In this document: positions 1 to 6,688 of the stretch, one piece after another
Layout: every line of letters begins with the position of its first letter
Position numbering within the stretch: the stretch's first letter is position 1
Assembly: GCA_030631445.1 (NCBI GenBank)
Contig: DAOVLD010000051.1
Coordinates: 1-9,019, forward strand
Direction: 5' to 3'
DNA length: 9,019 bases
From: Bacteroidota bacterium
GTDB taxonomy: Bacteria; Bacteroidota; Bacteroidia; Bacteroidales; VadinHA17
Translations under genes and position numbers: made by a program
Notes under the pieces: generated by a model
Databases searched by the model: none
What the model was told of the DNA's origin: nothing
Seen by the model: only the letters and a program-made list of their open reading frames with translations

Positions 1-477
1 AAAACAGTAAAAATCCCGGATATGATTGAAAAAACCCTGAGATACCCGGGAACAGTGGAATATTTAAGAGTGCTTCGTGAAACCGGCTTCTTTTCATACG
101 AGGAAGTGGATGTCCGGGGTAAGAAAATACGCCCGGTTGACTTGACTGCCAGCCTGCTTTTCCCTAAATGGAAACTTAAACCCGGCGAAGAAGATTTTAC
201 GGTTATGCGGGTTACTATCGACGGGAAAAAAGAAGGGAAATATTATACATGGGTTTATGACCTCTACGATAAGTACAACAAAGAAACGGGAACATTGTCA
301 ATGGCAAGAACAACAGGATATACCTGTACTGCTATTGCAAACCTTATGATGGAAGGAAAATTCCGCAAAATTGGAATCAATCCACCGGAATATGTTGGAG
401 AAAAAAAGGAAAATTTTGAATATATTCTGAATTATCTCGAAGAAAGAGGTGTCCGGTATAATGTAAAAATTTTGTAA
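1..477 (+). CDS. Saccharopine dehydrogenase-like protein, C-terminal fragment (5' end outside window)
   Basis: The reading frame is open from base 1, so the 158 visible residues are the tail of a longer protein; the first internal ATG at 22 is not a credible start. The fragment matches what I recall of the C-terminal domain of saccharopine dehydrogenase/Lys9-type enzymes: an early TLRYPG motif (visible residues 11-16), a middle GTLSMARTTGYT segment, and a closing PPEYVG followed by an NYLEERGV-like end. The family uses NAD(P)H to make or split saccharopine in lysine metabolism; the Rossmann domain that would confirm this lies outside the window. Distant relatives act on other amino-acid or polyamine substrates, so the exact reaction is uncertain. 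The stop is TAA at 475-477. No canonical terminator follows directly, and the next gene, thyA, is 334 bp away and probably has its own promoter. Confidence 0.85.
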   Translation, partial: KTVKIPDMIEKTLRYPGTVEYLRVLRETGFFSYEEVDVRGKKIRPVDLTASLLFPKWKLKPGEEDFTVMRVTIDGKKEGKYYTWVYDLYDKYNKETGTLSMARTTGYTCTAIANLMMEGKFRKIGINPPEYVGEKKENFEYILNYLEERGVRYNVKIL

Positions 478-563
478 CATTTAAAATATAAGAACATAGC
501 TTAGCAAATTAATTAGAAAAACAATATTTGATTTAATATTATACTAATTTTAGTTATTCGTAA

Positions 564-593
564 AGGCTGAAGCTGAGGCTTAGGCTGAGGCTT
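564..593 (+). repeat. AGGCTN hexamer tandem array, five units
   Basis: Five consecutive 6-bp units can be read: aggctg, aagctg, aggctt, aggctg, aggctt. The array is GC-rich against AT-rich surroundings and begins 87 bp after the upstream stop codon. A second array of the same unit type lies at 8166-8189 after tatC, reading AGGCTN on the strand of that gene, so both arrays have the same orientation relative to the gene they follow. Function is unknown; a 6-bp unit could encode a dipeptide repeat, but no gene is seen here. Confidence 0.8.
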
Positions 594-624
594 ACCAGGC
601 AAATACCAGTATGCTGGCAATATA

Positions 625-653
625 CCGGAATATGTAATCGAACATATTTCCGG
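625..653. repeat. Imperfect inverted repeat (hairpin) without a T tract
   Basis: The left arm ccggaatatgt (625-635) pairs with the right arm acatatttccgg (642-653), with one extra base in the right arm and a 6-nt loop. Neither side has a poly-T run, so it is not a typical intrinsic terminator. It could be an mRNA 3'-end stabiliser for the upstream gene or a regulatory dyad. Confidence 0.6.
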
Positions 654-739
654 TTGGATCCACTCAATAATCGTGAAATAAGTTAAAAAGTTGTGAATGG
701 ATAAATCACCCGCTGCTGTTTTAACAGTTGAATATTTGT

Positions 740-747
740 TATTTTTG
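740..747 (+). promoter_or_regulatory. Putative thyA promoter, -7 box (TAnnTTTG)
   Basis: TATTTTTG at 740-747 matches the Bacteroidota -7 consensus TAnnTTTG exactly. It would start transcription near 754 and give a leader of about 57 nt before thyA. No TTTG or TTG is found at the usual -33 distance, which weakens the call. A CTGTT/AACAG dyad (716-727) sits just upstream. Confidence 0.4.
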
Positions 748-782
748 GTCAGTAAAAGTATTTATTACCTGTTGGTCAATAA
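745..782 (+). repeat. 11-bp direct repeat in the thyA promoter/leader
   Basis: ttggtcagtaa (745-755) recurs as ttggtcaataa (772-782) with one mismatch and a 27-bp period. The first copy overlaps the putative -7 box; the second would lie in the transcribed leader, 30 bp before the thyA start. It is a possible regulator binding site or a chance duplication. Confidence 0.5.
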
Positions 783-811
783 GCAATTAATGATGTAACA
801 ATGAGACTGTT

Positions 812-1606
812 ATGAAACAATACCTGGAACTCTTAGATCATGTAGTAAAAAAAGGATCGGAAAAGCAAGACCGGACAGGAACAGGTACGCTTAGTGTGTT
901 CGGATACCAGATGCGTTTTAACCTTCAGGATGGTTTTCCGGTATTAACTACTAAAAAACTACATCTGAAGTCAATAATTCATGAATTGTTATGGTTCCTG
1001 GATGGGAATACAAATACCAAATATCTGAACGATCATGATGTAAAGATTTGGAATGAATGGGCTGATGAGAATGGTGATCTCGGGCATATTTACGGATACC
1101 AGTGGAGATCGTGGCCAACTGCAAATGGGAAATTTATTGATCAGATAAGTAATGTAATTAATTCGATCAGGGAAAATCCTGATTCGAGAAGACATATAGT
1201 TAGTGCATGGAATGTTGGGGACCTTGATAAAATGGCCCTTCCTCCATGTCATATCCTTATTCAGTTTTGGGTAGACAAGGGAGGGTTATCATGCCAGCTT
1301 TATCAGCGCAGTGCGGATATTTTTCTTGGCGTACCTTTTAATATCGCCTCTTATTCACTATTAACCATGATGATTGCACAATCAACCGGTTTAAAGCCCC
1401 GTGAATTTATCCATACTCTGGGTGATGCGCATATTTATCATAATCATATCGATCAGGTAAAACAGCAACTCACTCGTGTTCCATTCCCATTACCACAAAT
1501 GAAACTGAATCCTGAACGGAAAAATATTTTTGATTTTGAGTATGATGACTTTGAGCTTGTTAACTATCAGGCTCATCCTCATATTAAGGGAAAAATTTCA
1601 GTGTAG
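812..1606 (+). CDS. thyA: Thymidylate synthase
   Basis: This cytoplasmic enzyme methylates dUMP to dTMP using 5,10-methylenetetrahydrofolate, releasing dihydrofolate. At 264 residues it has the same length as E. coli ThyA, and key residues fall at the same numbers. These are Arg21 for the dUMP phosphate, Glu58, the Arg126-Arg127 pair donated across the dimer, the catalytic Cys146 in LPPCHI, the QRSADIFLG block with Asp169, Asn177 in FNIAS, and His207/Tyr209 in GDAHIYHNH. The full domain is intact. The ATG at 812 is supported by the [11 protein letters not shown] start and by residue numbering. There is no evident Shine-Dalgarno sequence, as is normal in Bacteroidota. folA follows 85 bp downstream on the same strand; the two probably form one transcript and are metabolically coupled. 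A small MRLL frame upstream overlaps the start codon as ATGA. Confidence 0.98.
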   Translation: MKQYLELLDHVVKKGSEKQDRTGTGTLSVFGYQMRFNLQDGFPVLTTKKLHLKSIIHELLWFLDGNTNTKYLNDHDVKIWNEWADENGDLGHIYGYQWRSWPTANGKFIDQISNVINSIRENPDSRRHIVSAWNVGDLDKMALPPCHILIQFWVDKGGLSCQLYQRSADIFLGVPFNIASYSLLTMMIAQSTGLKPREFIHTLGDAHIYHNHIDQVKQQLTRVPFPLPQMKLNPERKNIFDFEYDDFELVNYQAHPHIKGKISV

Positions 1607-1610
1607 AGTC

Positions 1611-1654
1611 GGTGGCGAAGATAAAAGATAATCCACCTTCTCCGCCAAGGCGGA
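1611..1654 (+). repeat. Nested inverted repeats in the thyA–folA spacer
   Basis: Just after the thyA stop, ggtgg (1611-1615) can pair with ccacc (1633-1637). Further on, tccgcc (1641-1646) and ggcgga (1649-1654) form a GC-rich dyad separated by only two bases. The dyad is too tight for a normal RNA loop, so it is better regarded as a DNA palindrome or repeat remnant. It contrasts with the AT-rich surroundings and lies between two genes presumed to be cotranscribed. Confidence 0.55.
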
Positions 1655-1691
1655 TATGGAGGACGAAGAAAGTATAAAAAATGAAACGAAC

Positions 1692-2201
1692 ATGAAAAAA
1701 TATATCTCTATCATTGTAGCAATAGCTGAGAATAATGCAATTGGAAAAGGAAACAAATTATTATGGCACATTTCGGATGATTTGAAAAGATTCAAGAGAT
1801 TAACCACAGGACATCCTGTAGTTATGGGAAAGAAAACCTATGAGTCTCTTCCGGTAAAACCATTACCAAACAGGACAAATATCGTAATATCTGATATCGA
1901 GGGTGAACTGATAAAAGGTTGTGAAATGGCGTATTCTATTGAGGAAGCTATTGAAAAGTGCGCCGATAATGAGGAGTCGTTTATAATAGGTGGAGGTTCA
2001 GTATATCGCCAGTTTTTACTATTTGCAGACAAGTTGTATATTACGAAAGTTCATAAAGCTTTTAATGCTGATACATTTTTCCCGGAAATTGACGAAAATG
2101 AATGGCAGTTAATTGAAAGAGAGGATGCTGAACCTGATGGAAAAAATGATTTCAGTTTTTCATATCTGACCTATACCAGGCAGAAAACCCGTAACCCGTA
2201 A
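1692..2201 (+). CDS. folA: Dihydrofolate reductase
   Basis: This enzyme reduces dihydrofolate to tetrahydrofolate with NADPH, recycling the product of the adjacent ThyA. The 169-residue protein shows the family layout: SIIVAIAENNAIG at the N-terminus, then LLWHISDDLKRFK, in which Asp30 aligns with the catalytic Asp27 of E. coli. It continues with VVMGKKTYESL, LPNRTNIVIS with the folate-binding Arg61, the NADPH-binding IIGGGSVY (98-105), and ADTFFPEI near 126-133. An in-frame ATG at 1656 would add twelve poorly conserved residues and sits just past the spacer palindrome. I chose 1692 because MKKYISIIVAIAEN fits the usual start. The protein is about ten residues longer than E. coli DHFR; its last residues and stop codon lie in a duplicated heptamer. 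No SD sequence is evident. Confidence 0.96.
   Translation: MKKYISIIVAIAENNAIGKGNKLLWHISDDLKRFKRLTTGHPVVMGKKTYESLPVKPLPNRTNIVISDIEGELIKGCEMAYSIEEAIEKCADNEESFIIGGGSVYRQFLLFADKLYITKVHKAFNADTFFPEIDENEWQLIEREDAEPDGKNDFSFSYLTYTRQKTRNP
2188..2201 (+). repeat. Heptamer tandem duplication containing the folA stop codon
   Basis: cccgtaa occurs twice back to back (2188-2194, 2195-2201). The second copy contributes the TAA stop at 2199-2201; in the first copy the same TAA is out of frame. The following bases, ctcttta and ctcttcg, continue a weaker 7-bp rhythm. The last few folA residues are therefore encoded by repeat sequence. Confidence 0.6.
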
Positions 2202-2348
2202 CTCTTTACTCTTCGGCTTTCTTCGTTCTCAGCTCCTCACATTGCAACATCTTTTTTCAAAAAAAACCTGTTAAATTAAACCTTTTACTTTTTTTTTCGT
2301 CAAATAGGGTGAAATCACAATAAAGATTATTCATTAAAACTATTAATC

Positions 2349-3218
2349 ATGAAAACAAAGAATTATTTGTATATCCTTTCAATCGTCTTAGTCGGGGCAA
2401 TACTTTTTCAATCATGTGAGAAAGAAACTTCTAGTCTGACAGATGATGAGGTAGCAATTGCCGAGGATGATGCGCTTGCAGAAAGTTTATTTGATGATAT
2501 ATTTGATGTAGCGATTGCCGCAGAGCAACTTATAGATGGACAAATATATGGCGGAACATTGAAATCATCAGTAGTTTCTGATAGTTGTCCTAATGTTACA
2601 GTTGATCATCCTGATTCAACTTATTGGCCAAAAGTAATTACCATCGACTATGGTGACGGGTGTACAGGTTTCTATGAACAAACACGCAGTGGGAAAATCA
2701 TTATTCGGGTTACCGGACGTTACCGTGTTACGGGTACTTCAAGAACAATTACTTTAGAGAATTATTACATTAACGGTATTCATGTTGAAGGCACAAAGAC
2801 CGTAACCAATGATGGTGAGAATGATGAAGGGAACATTTGCTATTCCATCGAATTAACAGGTGGAAAGATAACAACTCCTGACAGTATTGTTATTACACGT
2901 GAATCAGTTAGAACACGCGAATGGGTTGCAGGGTCTGATACCTGGTGGAATATCTGGGATGACGTGTATTTTATTACCGGCCAGACAACAGGAACAAATT
3001 TCAGAGGTGTAGGGTATTCAAGGACAATAATAATTCCTCTTGAGTGGGCTGCAACATGCAGGTTTATTAAAAGTGGTTCAATCGATATAGTTGTAGGTGA
3101 AAATGATCCGATAACTCTTGATTTTGGTGATGGTGAGTGTGATAATGAAGCAACAGTTTCAAGGAATGGGGAAACCAAAACTATTCTGTTAAGGTACCGG
3201 CACAGGAATCTGAACTGA
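2349..3218 (+). CDS. Uncharacterised lipoprotein with duplicated GDG-Cys motif
   Basis: I do not recognise a named family. The 289-residue protein starts with a lipoprotein signal: basic MKTKNY, a hydrophobic stretch to about residue 20, and lipobox FQSC with Cys23 as the lipidated residue. The mature start CEKET resembles Lys/acid-rich surface-export signals described in this phylum, so outer-membrane attachment, perhaps surface-exposed, is plausible. An acidic, Ala-rich segment (about 32-62) precedes a beta-rich body. Two similar blocks stand out: VITIDYGDGC (96-105) and PITLDFGDGEC (254-264). Each Cys is preceded by another 25 or 27 residues earlier (Cys80, Cys237), suggesting two matching disulfides. 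Similar proteins are, from memory, common in Bacteroidota and lack a known role. It is flanked by folA, 147 bp upstream, and a bidirectional terminator. I see no perfect TAnnTTTG in front of it. It is probably monocistronic. Confidence 0.85.
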   Translation: MKTKNYLYILSIVLVGAILFQSCEKETSSLTDDEVAIAEDDALAESLFDDIFDVAIAAEQLIDGQIYGGTLKSSVVSDSCPNVTVDHPDSTYWPKVITIDYGDGCTGFYEQTRSGKIIIRVTGRYRVTGTSRTITLENYYINGIHVEGTKTVTNDGENDEGNICYSIELTGGKITTPDSIVITRESVRTREWVAGSDTWWNIWDDVYFITGQTTGTNFRGVGYSRTIIIPLEWAATCRFIKSGSIDIVVGENDPITLDFGDGECDNEATVSRNGETKTILLRYRHRNLN

Positions 3219-3236
3219 TAGAATATACAGGAAAAG

Positions 3237-3265
3237 AAAAAAGGCGGTTTGAACCGCCTTTTTTT
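3237..3265. terminator. Bidirectional intrinsic terminator between the lipoprotein gene and clpX
   Basis: ggcggtt (3243-3249) pairs with aaccgcc (3252-3258); realistically it forms a 6-bp GC-rich stem with a TTGA loop. It is preceded by six A residues and followed by seven T residues, so it has a U tract in both directions. It sits 18 bp after the lipoprotein stop and its right edge overlaps the clpX stop codon (3264-3266), so it serves both convergent genes. Confidence 0.93.
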
Positions 3266-4481
3266 ATGATGCTTTAAGTAATTTTATATTTATTTTTTCA
3301 AGCTTTTGCCGCGCATAATTAGTTGTAATTCTAAGTTTTGAAACGTTATCCGATGGAAGATTAAACATAGCATCCATCATAATAACCTCGCAGATTGAAC
3401 GGAGACCACGTGCTCCAAGCTTGAATTCTATAGATCTATCAACAATATATTCCAGTACTTTATTATCGAAAGAAAGTTCAATATTGTCAATACGAAACAG
3501 TTTAATGTATTGTTTGATTATAGAATTCTTCGGCTCGGTAAGAATATCTCTAAGAGTAGGTTTATCAAGCGGATCAAGGTGAGTAAGAATTGGAAGCCGG
3601 CCGATTATTTCAGGGATCATGCCATAAGATTTCAGATCCTGCGGAGCAATATATTCGAGCAGGTTATCTTTATTAATATAATCCCTGTTTTTTCCGGCAC
3701 CATACCCAACAACCTGTGTATTCATCCGGTTGGCAATTTTCTTTTCAATACCATCAAAAGCACCACCACAAATGAAAAGAATGTTTTGTGTATTTACAGG
3801 TATCATTTTTTGTTCCGGATGCTTTCTTCCTCCCTGGGGTGGAACATTTACAATTGATCCTTCAAGAAGCTTAAGAAGTCCTTGCTGGACACCTTCTCCG
3901 GAGACATCACGTGTAATTGACGGGTTATCGCTTTTCCGTGCAATTTTATCAATCTCATCAATAAAAATAATTCCCTTTTCAGCAGCTTTTACATCATAAT
4001 CAGCAACCTGCAATAACCGCGTAAGCAAACTTTCAATATCTTCACCAACATATCCGGCTTCAGTTAGTACAGTAGCGTCAACGATAGTAAAAGGGACATG
4101 CAACATCCGGGCAATAGTACGGGCAAGCAGGGTTTTACCTGTTCCTGTTTCGCCTACAAGAATGATGTTTGACTTTTCAATTTCAATGCCATCGTCATCA
4201 TTACGGGGTTGGATCAACCTTTTGTAATGGTTATAAACGGCAACGGACAAATATTTTTTTGCCTCTTCTTGTCCAATCACATACTGGTCAAGAAACTTTT
4301 TTATTTCACGCGGTTTGAGAAGTTGTATCTGGCTAACATCAAAACTGCTTTTTCCTTTAGTCTCTTCCTGAATGATGTTATATGCCTGCTCGATACAATG
4401 ATCACAGATATGACCGGAAATTCCTGCGATCAGCAAGTTTGTGTCTTTCTTATCTCTTCCGCAAAATGAACACTTATCCAT
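3264..4481 (-). CDS. clpX: ATP-dependent Clp protease ATP-binding subunit ClpX
   Basis: ClpX is a hexameric AAA+ unfoldase that recognises tagged substrates and threads them into ClpP. The 405-residue protein begins with the zinc-binding domain, four cysteines at 4, 7, 26 and 29 (CSFC, CDHC). The AAA+ core follows: Walker A GETGTGKT (110-117), pore-1 loop GYVG (143-146), Walker B IIFIDE (171-176), RKH pore loop (219-221), the GRLP arginine-finger region near Arg295, and sensor 2 GARGLR (356-361). The loop that docks on ClpP, IGF in E. coli, here appears as VGY (258-260), still consistent with the tripeptide pattern. The start is ATG at 4479-4481, giving MDKCSFCGR, with the zinc finger at the expected place. 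clpP lies 81 bp upstream. A TATATTTG box in that gap suggests clpX can also be transcribed alone. Confidence 0.98.
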   Translation of the reverse strand: MDKCSFCGRDKKDTNLLIAGISGHICDHCIEQAYNIIQEETKGKSSFDVSQIQLLKPREIKKFLDQYVIGQEEAKKYLSVAVYNHYKRLIQPRNDDDGIEIEKSNIILVGETGTGKTLLARTIARMLHVPFTIVDATVLTEAGYVGEDIESLLTRLLQVADYDVKAAEKGIIFIDEIDKIARKSDNPSITRDVSGEGVQQGLLKLLEGSIVNVPPQGGRKHPEQKMIPVNTQNILFICGGAFDGIEKKIANRMNTQVVGYGAGKNRDYINKDNLLEYIAPQDLKSYGMIPEIIGRLPILTHLDPLDKPTLRDILTEPKNSIIKQYIKLFRIDNIELSFDNKVLEYIVDRSIEFKLGARGLRSICEVIMMDAMFNLPSDNVSKLRITTNYARQKLEKINIKLLKAS

Positions 4482-4517
4482 AACCTGAATGCTACATTTT
4501 ACTAATTTAATTCTTTA

Positions 4518-4525
4518 CAAATATA
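4518..4525 (-). promoter_or_regulatory. Putative internal clpX promoter, -7 box
   Basis: On the minus strand these bases read TATATTTG, an exact TAnnTTTG match, ending 36 nt before the clpX ATG. No TTG lies at the normal -33 spacing; the nearest, at 4554-4556, is 28 nt away. It would permit clpX expression independent of clpP. Confidence 0.4.
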
Positions 4526-4562
4526 CAAAAATGAATGAAAGTGATTTAGTAGTCAACTTTTA

Positions 4563-5243
4563 TCACTTTTTCTTCTCTCTTGTCAACACTTCGTCAATCA
4601 TTCCATATTTTTTTGCTTCTTCAGAAGACATCCAGTAATCACGATCAGCATCCTTTTCAACTTTTTTAATACTATTGCCTGTATGATTAGCAATTATAAC
4701 ATAAAGTTGATTCCTGGCTTTAAGAATCTCACGGGCAGTAATCTCAATATCAGACGCTTGCCCCTGTGCACCACCCATGGGTTGATGTATCATGATCCTG
4801 GAATGTTTCAGGGCTGATCTTTTACCTTTGGTACCTGCAGTAAGCAATACCGCGCCCATTGATGCTGCCATTCCTGTGCATATGGTGGCAATATCCGAAC
4901 TGATATATTGCATAGTATCATAAATGCCCAATCCGGCATGGATTGTTCCTCCGGGGGTGTTTAAATAGATCTGGATATCCTTTGTCGGATCGGTTGATTC
5001 AAGATACAATAACTGGGCCTGAATTATATTTGCAACATAGTCGTCGATTGGTAGTCCAAGGAATATGATCCTGTCCATCATTAGTCTCGAAAAAACATCC
5101 ATGGAAGCTACGTTTAACTGCCTTTCCTCAATAATGGTAGGGGAGATATAATCATTAGATATGGATTTAATCTGGTCAAAAACCATACTGTTAATTCCCC
5201 TGTGGCGAGTGGCATATTTTCTAAAATCGTCTTGATAATCCAT
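4563..5243 (-). CDS. clpP: ATP-dependent Clp protease proteolytic subunit ClpP
   Basis: ClpP is a serine peptidase that assembles as two stacked heptameric rings and degrades polypeptides delivered by ClpX. The 226-residue protein carries the full triad with canonical spacing: Ser128 in GMAASMGA, His153 in MIHQP, and Asp202 in the DRDYWMS segment. NTPGG (95-99) forms the oxyanion/substrate-binding region and the C-terminus has YGMIDEVL. The N-terminal portion is about 17 residues longer than the E. coli precursor when aligned on the catalytic serine. This may be a propeptide or a Bacteroidota-type extension beginning [10 protein letters not shown]. The start is ATG at 5241-5243. The gene sits between tig (64 bp upstream) and clpX (81 bp downstream), the conserved bacterial order, and has its own promoter-like sequence within the tig–clpP gap. 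Confidence 0.98.
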   Translation of the reverse strand: MDYQDDFRKYATRHRGINSMVFDQIKSISNDYISPTIIEERQLNVASMDVFSRLMMDRIIFLGLPIDDYVANIIQAQLLYLESTDPTKDIQIYLNTPGGTIHAGLGIYDTMQYISSDIATICTGMAASMGAVLLTAGTKGKRSALKHSRIMIHQPMGGAQGQASDIEITAREILKARNQLYVIIANHTGNSIKKVEKDADRDYWMSSEEAKKYGMIDEVLTREKKK

Positions 5244-5271
5244 GACTTTTAAATTTTGGTTACAATAATAT

Positions 5272-5304
5272 CAAAAGTAATAAAAAACATGATCGGTAGG
5301 TCAA
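5272..5304 (-). promoter_or_regulatory. Putative clpP promoter (-33 TTG and -7 TACTTTTG)
   Basis: On the minus strand TTG (5302-5304) is followed after 22 nt by TACTTTTG (5279 down to 5272), an exact TAnnTTTG match. The box ends 28 nt before the clpP start. Of the five promoter-like boxes in the window, this is the only one with an acceptable -33 partner. Confidence 0.5.
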
Positions 5305-5307
5305 TAC

Positions 5308-6663
5308 TTATTTCTTTTCAAATAGTTTATTAAAATTATCCGTTGAAACCATCTTTTCATCAATTTTCACATTTTCTTTAATATACGCAATAGTTTTGTC
5401 TTCAAATAGTTTAGCATACATTCTTCTCTTATCATCCTCTTTCTTCAAGATCTCTTTGGCGAAGCCCTCCAGTTGTTCATCAGGCATTCCTGCCATACCA
5501 TATTGTTGAAATTGCATAAGGGCAACTACTTTGGCATATTCAAGAACCTCATCTTTAGAAACTTTCACATCCTGCTCCTTAATTATCTTGTCTTTAATGA
5601 GCTGCCATTTTAGGTCTTCGGCAACCTGATCGAATTCTTTTTCAATCTGATCAGGCGTAACTTTCTTTTCGTTATTTTTAAGCAACCACCTTTTAAGAAA
5701 TTTTTCAGGAAGCGAGAGTTTCATTTTATCAATCATTTTTTCTTTAACATCCACAGCAAACCGGTAATCACTTTCTTTTTTCAGGTTCGCTTGAATTTCC
5801 TCTTTGATCCTGTTGTAAAACTCTTCTGCCGACTTGATTTTATCTTTACCAAATGCCTTATCGAACAATTCCTGGTTTATATCTGCATTTTCGAATTTTG
5901 AGATCTCTTTTATTGTAAATCTCACAAGAGGGTCAATATCAATCACGTTTTCCTTTTCAGTTCCCAGGATAGCAGCAATTTCAGAGTTATTGGGATAAGC
6001 TTTTTTAATATCGAAATCAATTGATTCCCCGGTTTTTTTACCTGTAAATTTCTTTATTACACTATCATCCTTAAGTATTTCAAGAGATATTGTTGCATCA
6101 TTATTGGAAAAACCGTTTTCTTTTATATTGCCTTCCGTATCAATTTGAATGATGTCACCCTTAAGCATCTCTGATTTTTCCACTTTATCTGCTGATTTAA
6201 AATGTCCGAATTTTCTGGTATAGTTTTCAGTGTATGAGTCAATAAGCTTCTTATCAACCTTAATGGTATAATAAGGAATTTTATCTTTTTTTGTCAGGGT
6301 TACTTCGAATTCGGGAGCGAGTCCAATGTCGAATAAAAATTCAAATTCAGTTTGTTTTTCAAAATCAATATTCTGTTCCTTTTCACCTGGTAGAGGTTCT
6401 CCAAGGATATTCAATTTTTCTTTATCAAGGTAATTGAAAATAGATTCCGAAAGGATCTTGTTTACCTCATCAACCAATACTGCAGTACCGTACATTTTCT
6501 TAATCATACCTGCAGGTACTTTACCTGGTCTGAAACCGTCAATTTTTGCTTTTCTTCTATAATCTGTCAGTACAGTTTCCACTTTTTCTTTATAATCACT
6601 TTCTTCAATGGTGATTTTTAATTCTGCATTCAACTCGTCAATATTTTCTTTAGTAATATTCAT
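5308..6663 (-). CDS. tig: Trigger factor (ribosome-associated chaperone)
   Basis: Trigger factor docks on the large ribosomal subunit at the exit tunnel and shields nascent chains. The 451-residue protein has the ribosome-binding signature GFRPGKVP at residues 43-50, followed by the DEVNKIL helix typical of the N-terminal domain (about 1-120). Residues about 168-256 occupy the place of the FKBP-type prolyl isomerase domain, starting GDIIQIDTEG. The usual MIPGFE-type active-site stretch is replaced by SVIKKFTG, so isomerase activity is doubtful. The remaining C-terminal part (about 257-451) is highly charged and predicted helical, as in the chaperone arms. The final segment includes a QQYGMAGMP stretch. 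The start is ATG at 6661-6663. It precedes clpP and clpX on the same strand. A tRNA terminator lies immediately upstream and I see no clear promoter box of its own. Confidence 0.96.
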   Translation of the reverse strand: MNITKENIDELNAELKITIEESDYKEKVETVLTDYRRKAKIDGFRPGKVPAGMIKKMYGTAVLVDEVNKILSESIFNYLDKEKLNILGEPLPGEKEQNIDFEKQTEFEFLFDIGLAPEFEVTLTKKDKIPYYTIKVDKKLIDSYTENYTRKFGHFKSADKVEKSEMLKGDIIQIDTEGNIKENGFSNNDATISLEILKDDSVIKKFTGKKTGESIDFDIKKAYPNNSEIAAILGTEKENVIDIDPLVRFTIKEISKFENADINQELFDKAFGKDKIKSAEEFYNRIKEEIQANLKKESDYRFAVDVKEKMIDKMKLSLPEKFLKRWLLKNNEKKVTPDQIEKEFDQVAEDLKWQLIKDKIIKEQDVKVSKDEVLEYAKVVALMQFQQYGMAGMPDEQLEGFAKEILKKEDDKRRMYAKLFEDKTIAYIKENVKIDEKMVSTDNFNKLFEKK

Positions 6664-6688
6664 ATAGTAGTTTTAAAAATTACATGGT

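Larger units (their letters stand above)
478..811. other. Intergenic spacer between the saccharopine dehydrogenase-like gene and thyA
   Basis: This 334-bp stretch has no credible gene. The first ~85 bases are very AT-rich. They are followed by a hexamer array (564-593), a small CCAG/CTGG dyad at 606-617, a larger hairpin at 625-653, a CTGTT/AACAG dyad at 716-727, a TAnnTTTG box at 740-747 and an 11-bp direct repeat (745-755 and 772-782). Two very short start-to-stop frames precede thyA, at 790-798 and 801-815. Confidence 0.7.

Noticed and set aside
564..593. Possible CRISPR or iteron origin from the repeat array
   Set aside because: Units are only 6 bp with no spacers, and no cas or replication genes are nearby.
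1656..1691. Upstream ATG extending folA by 12 residues
   Set aside because: The extension is not DHFR-like and begins at the edge of the spacer palindrome; the start at 1692 matches the family N-terminus.
2256..2300. A/T tracts after folA as an intrinsic terminator
   Set aside because: The only pairing is between T and A runs with no GC stem, so it is not a convincing terminator.
2840..3178. 112-residue minus-strand ORF opposite the lipoprotein gene
   Set aside because: It is antisense to a clear signal-peptide-bearing gene and has no recognisable domain.
3510..4469. Plus-strand ORFs of 115, 89 and 86 residues within clpX
   Set aside because: They are antisense shadows of a strongly conserved gene, with no plausible starts or motifs.
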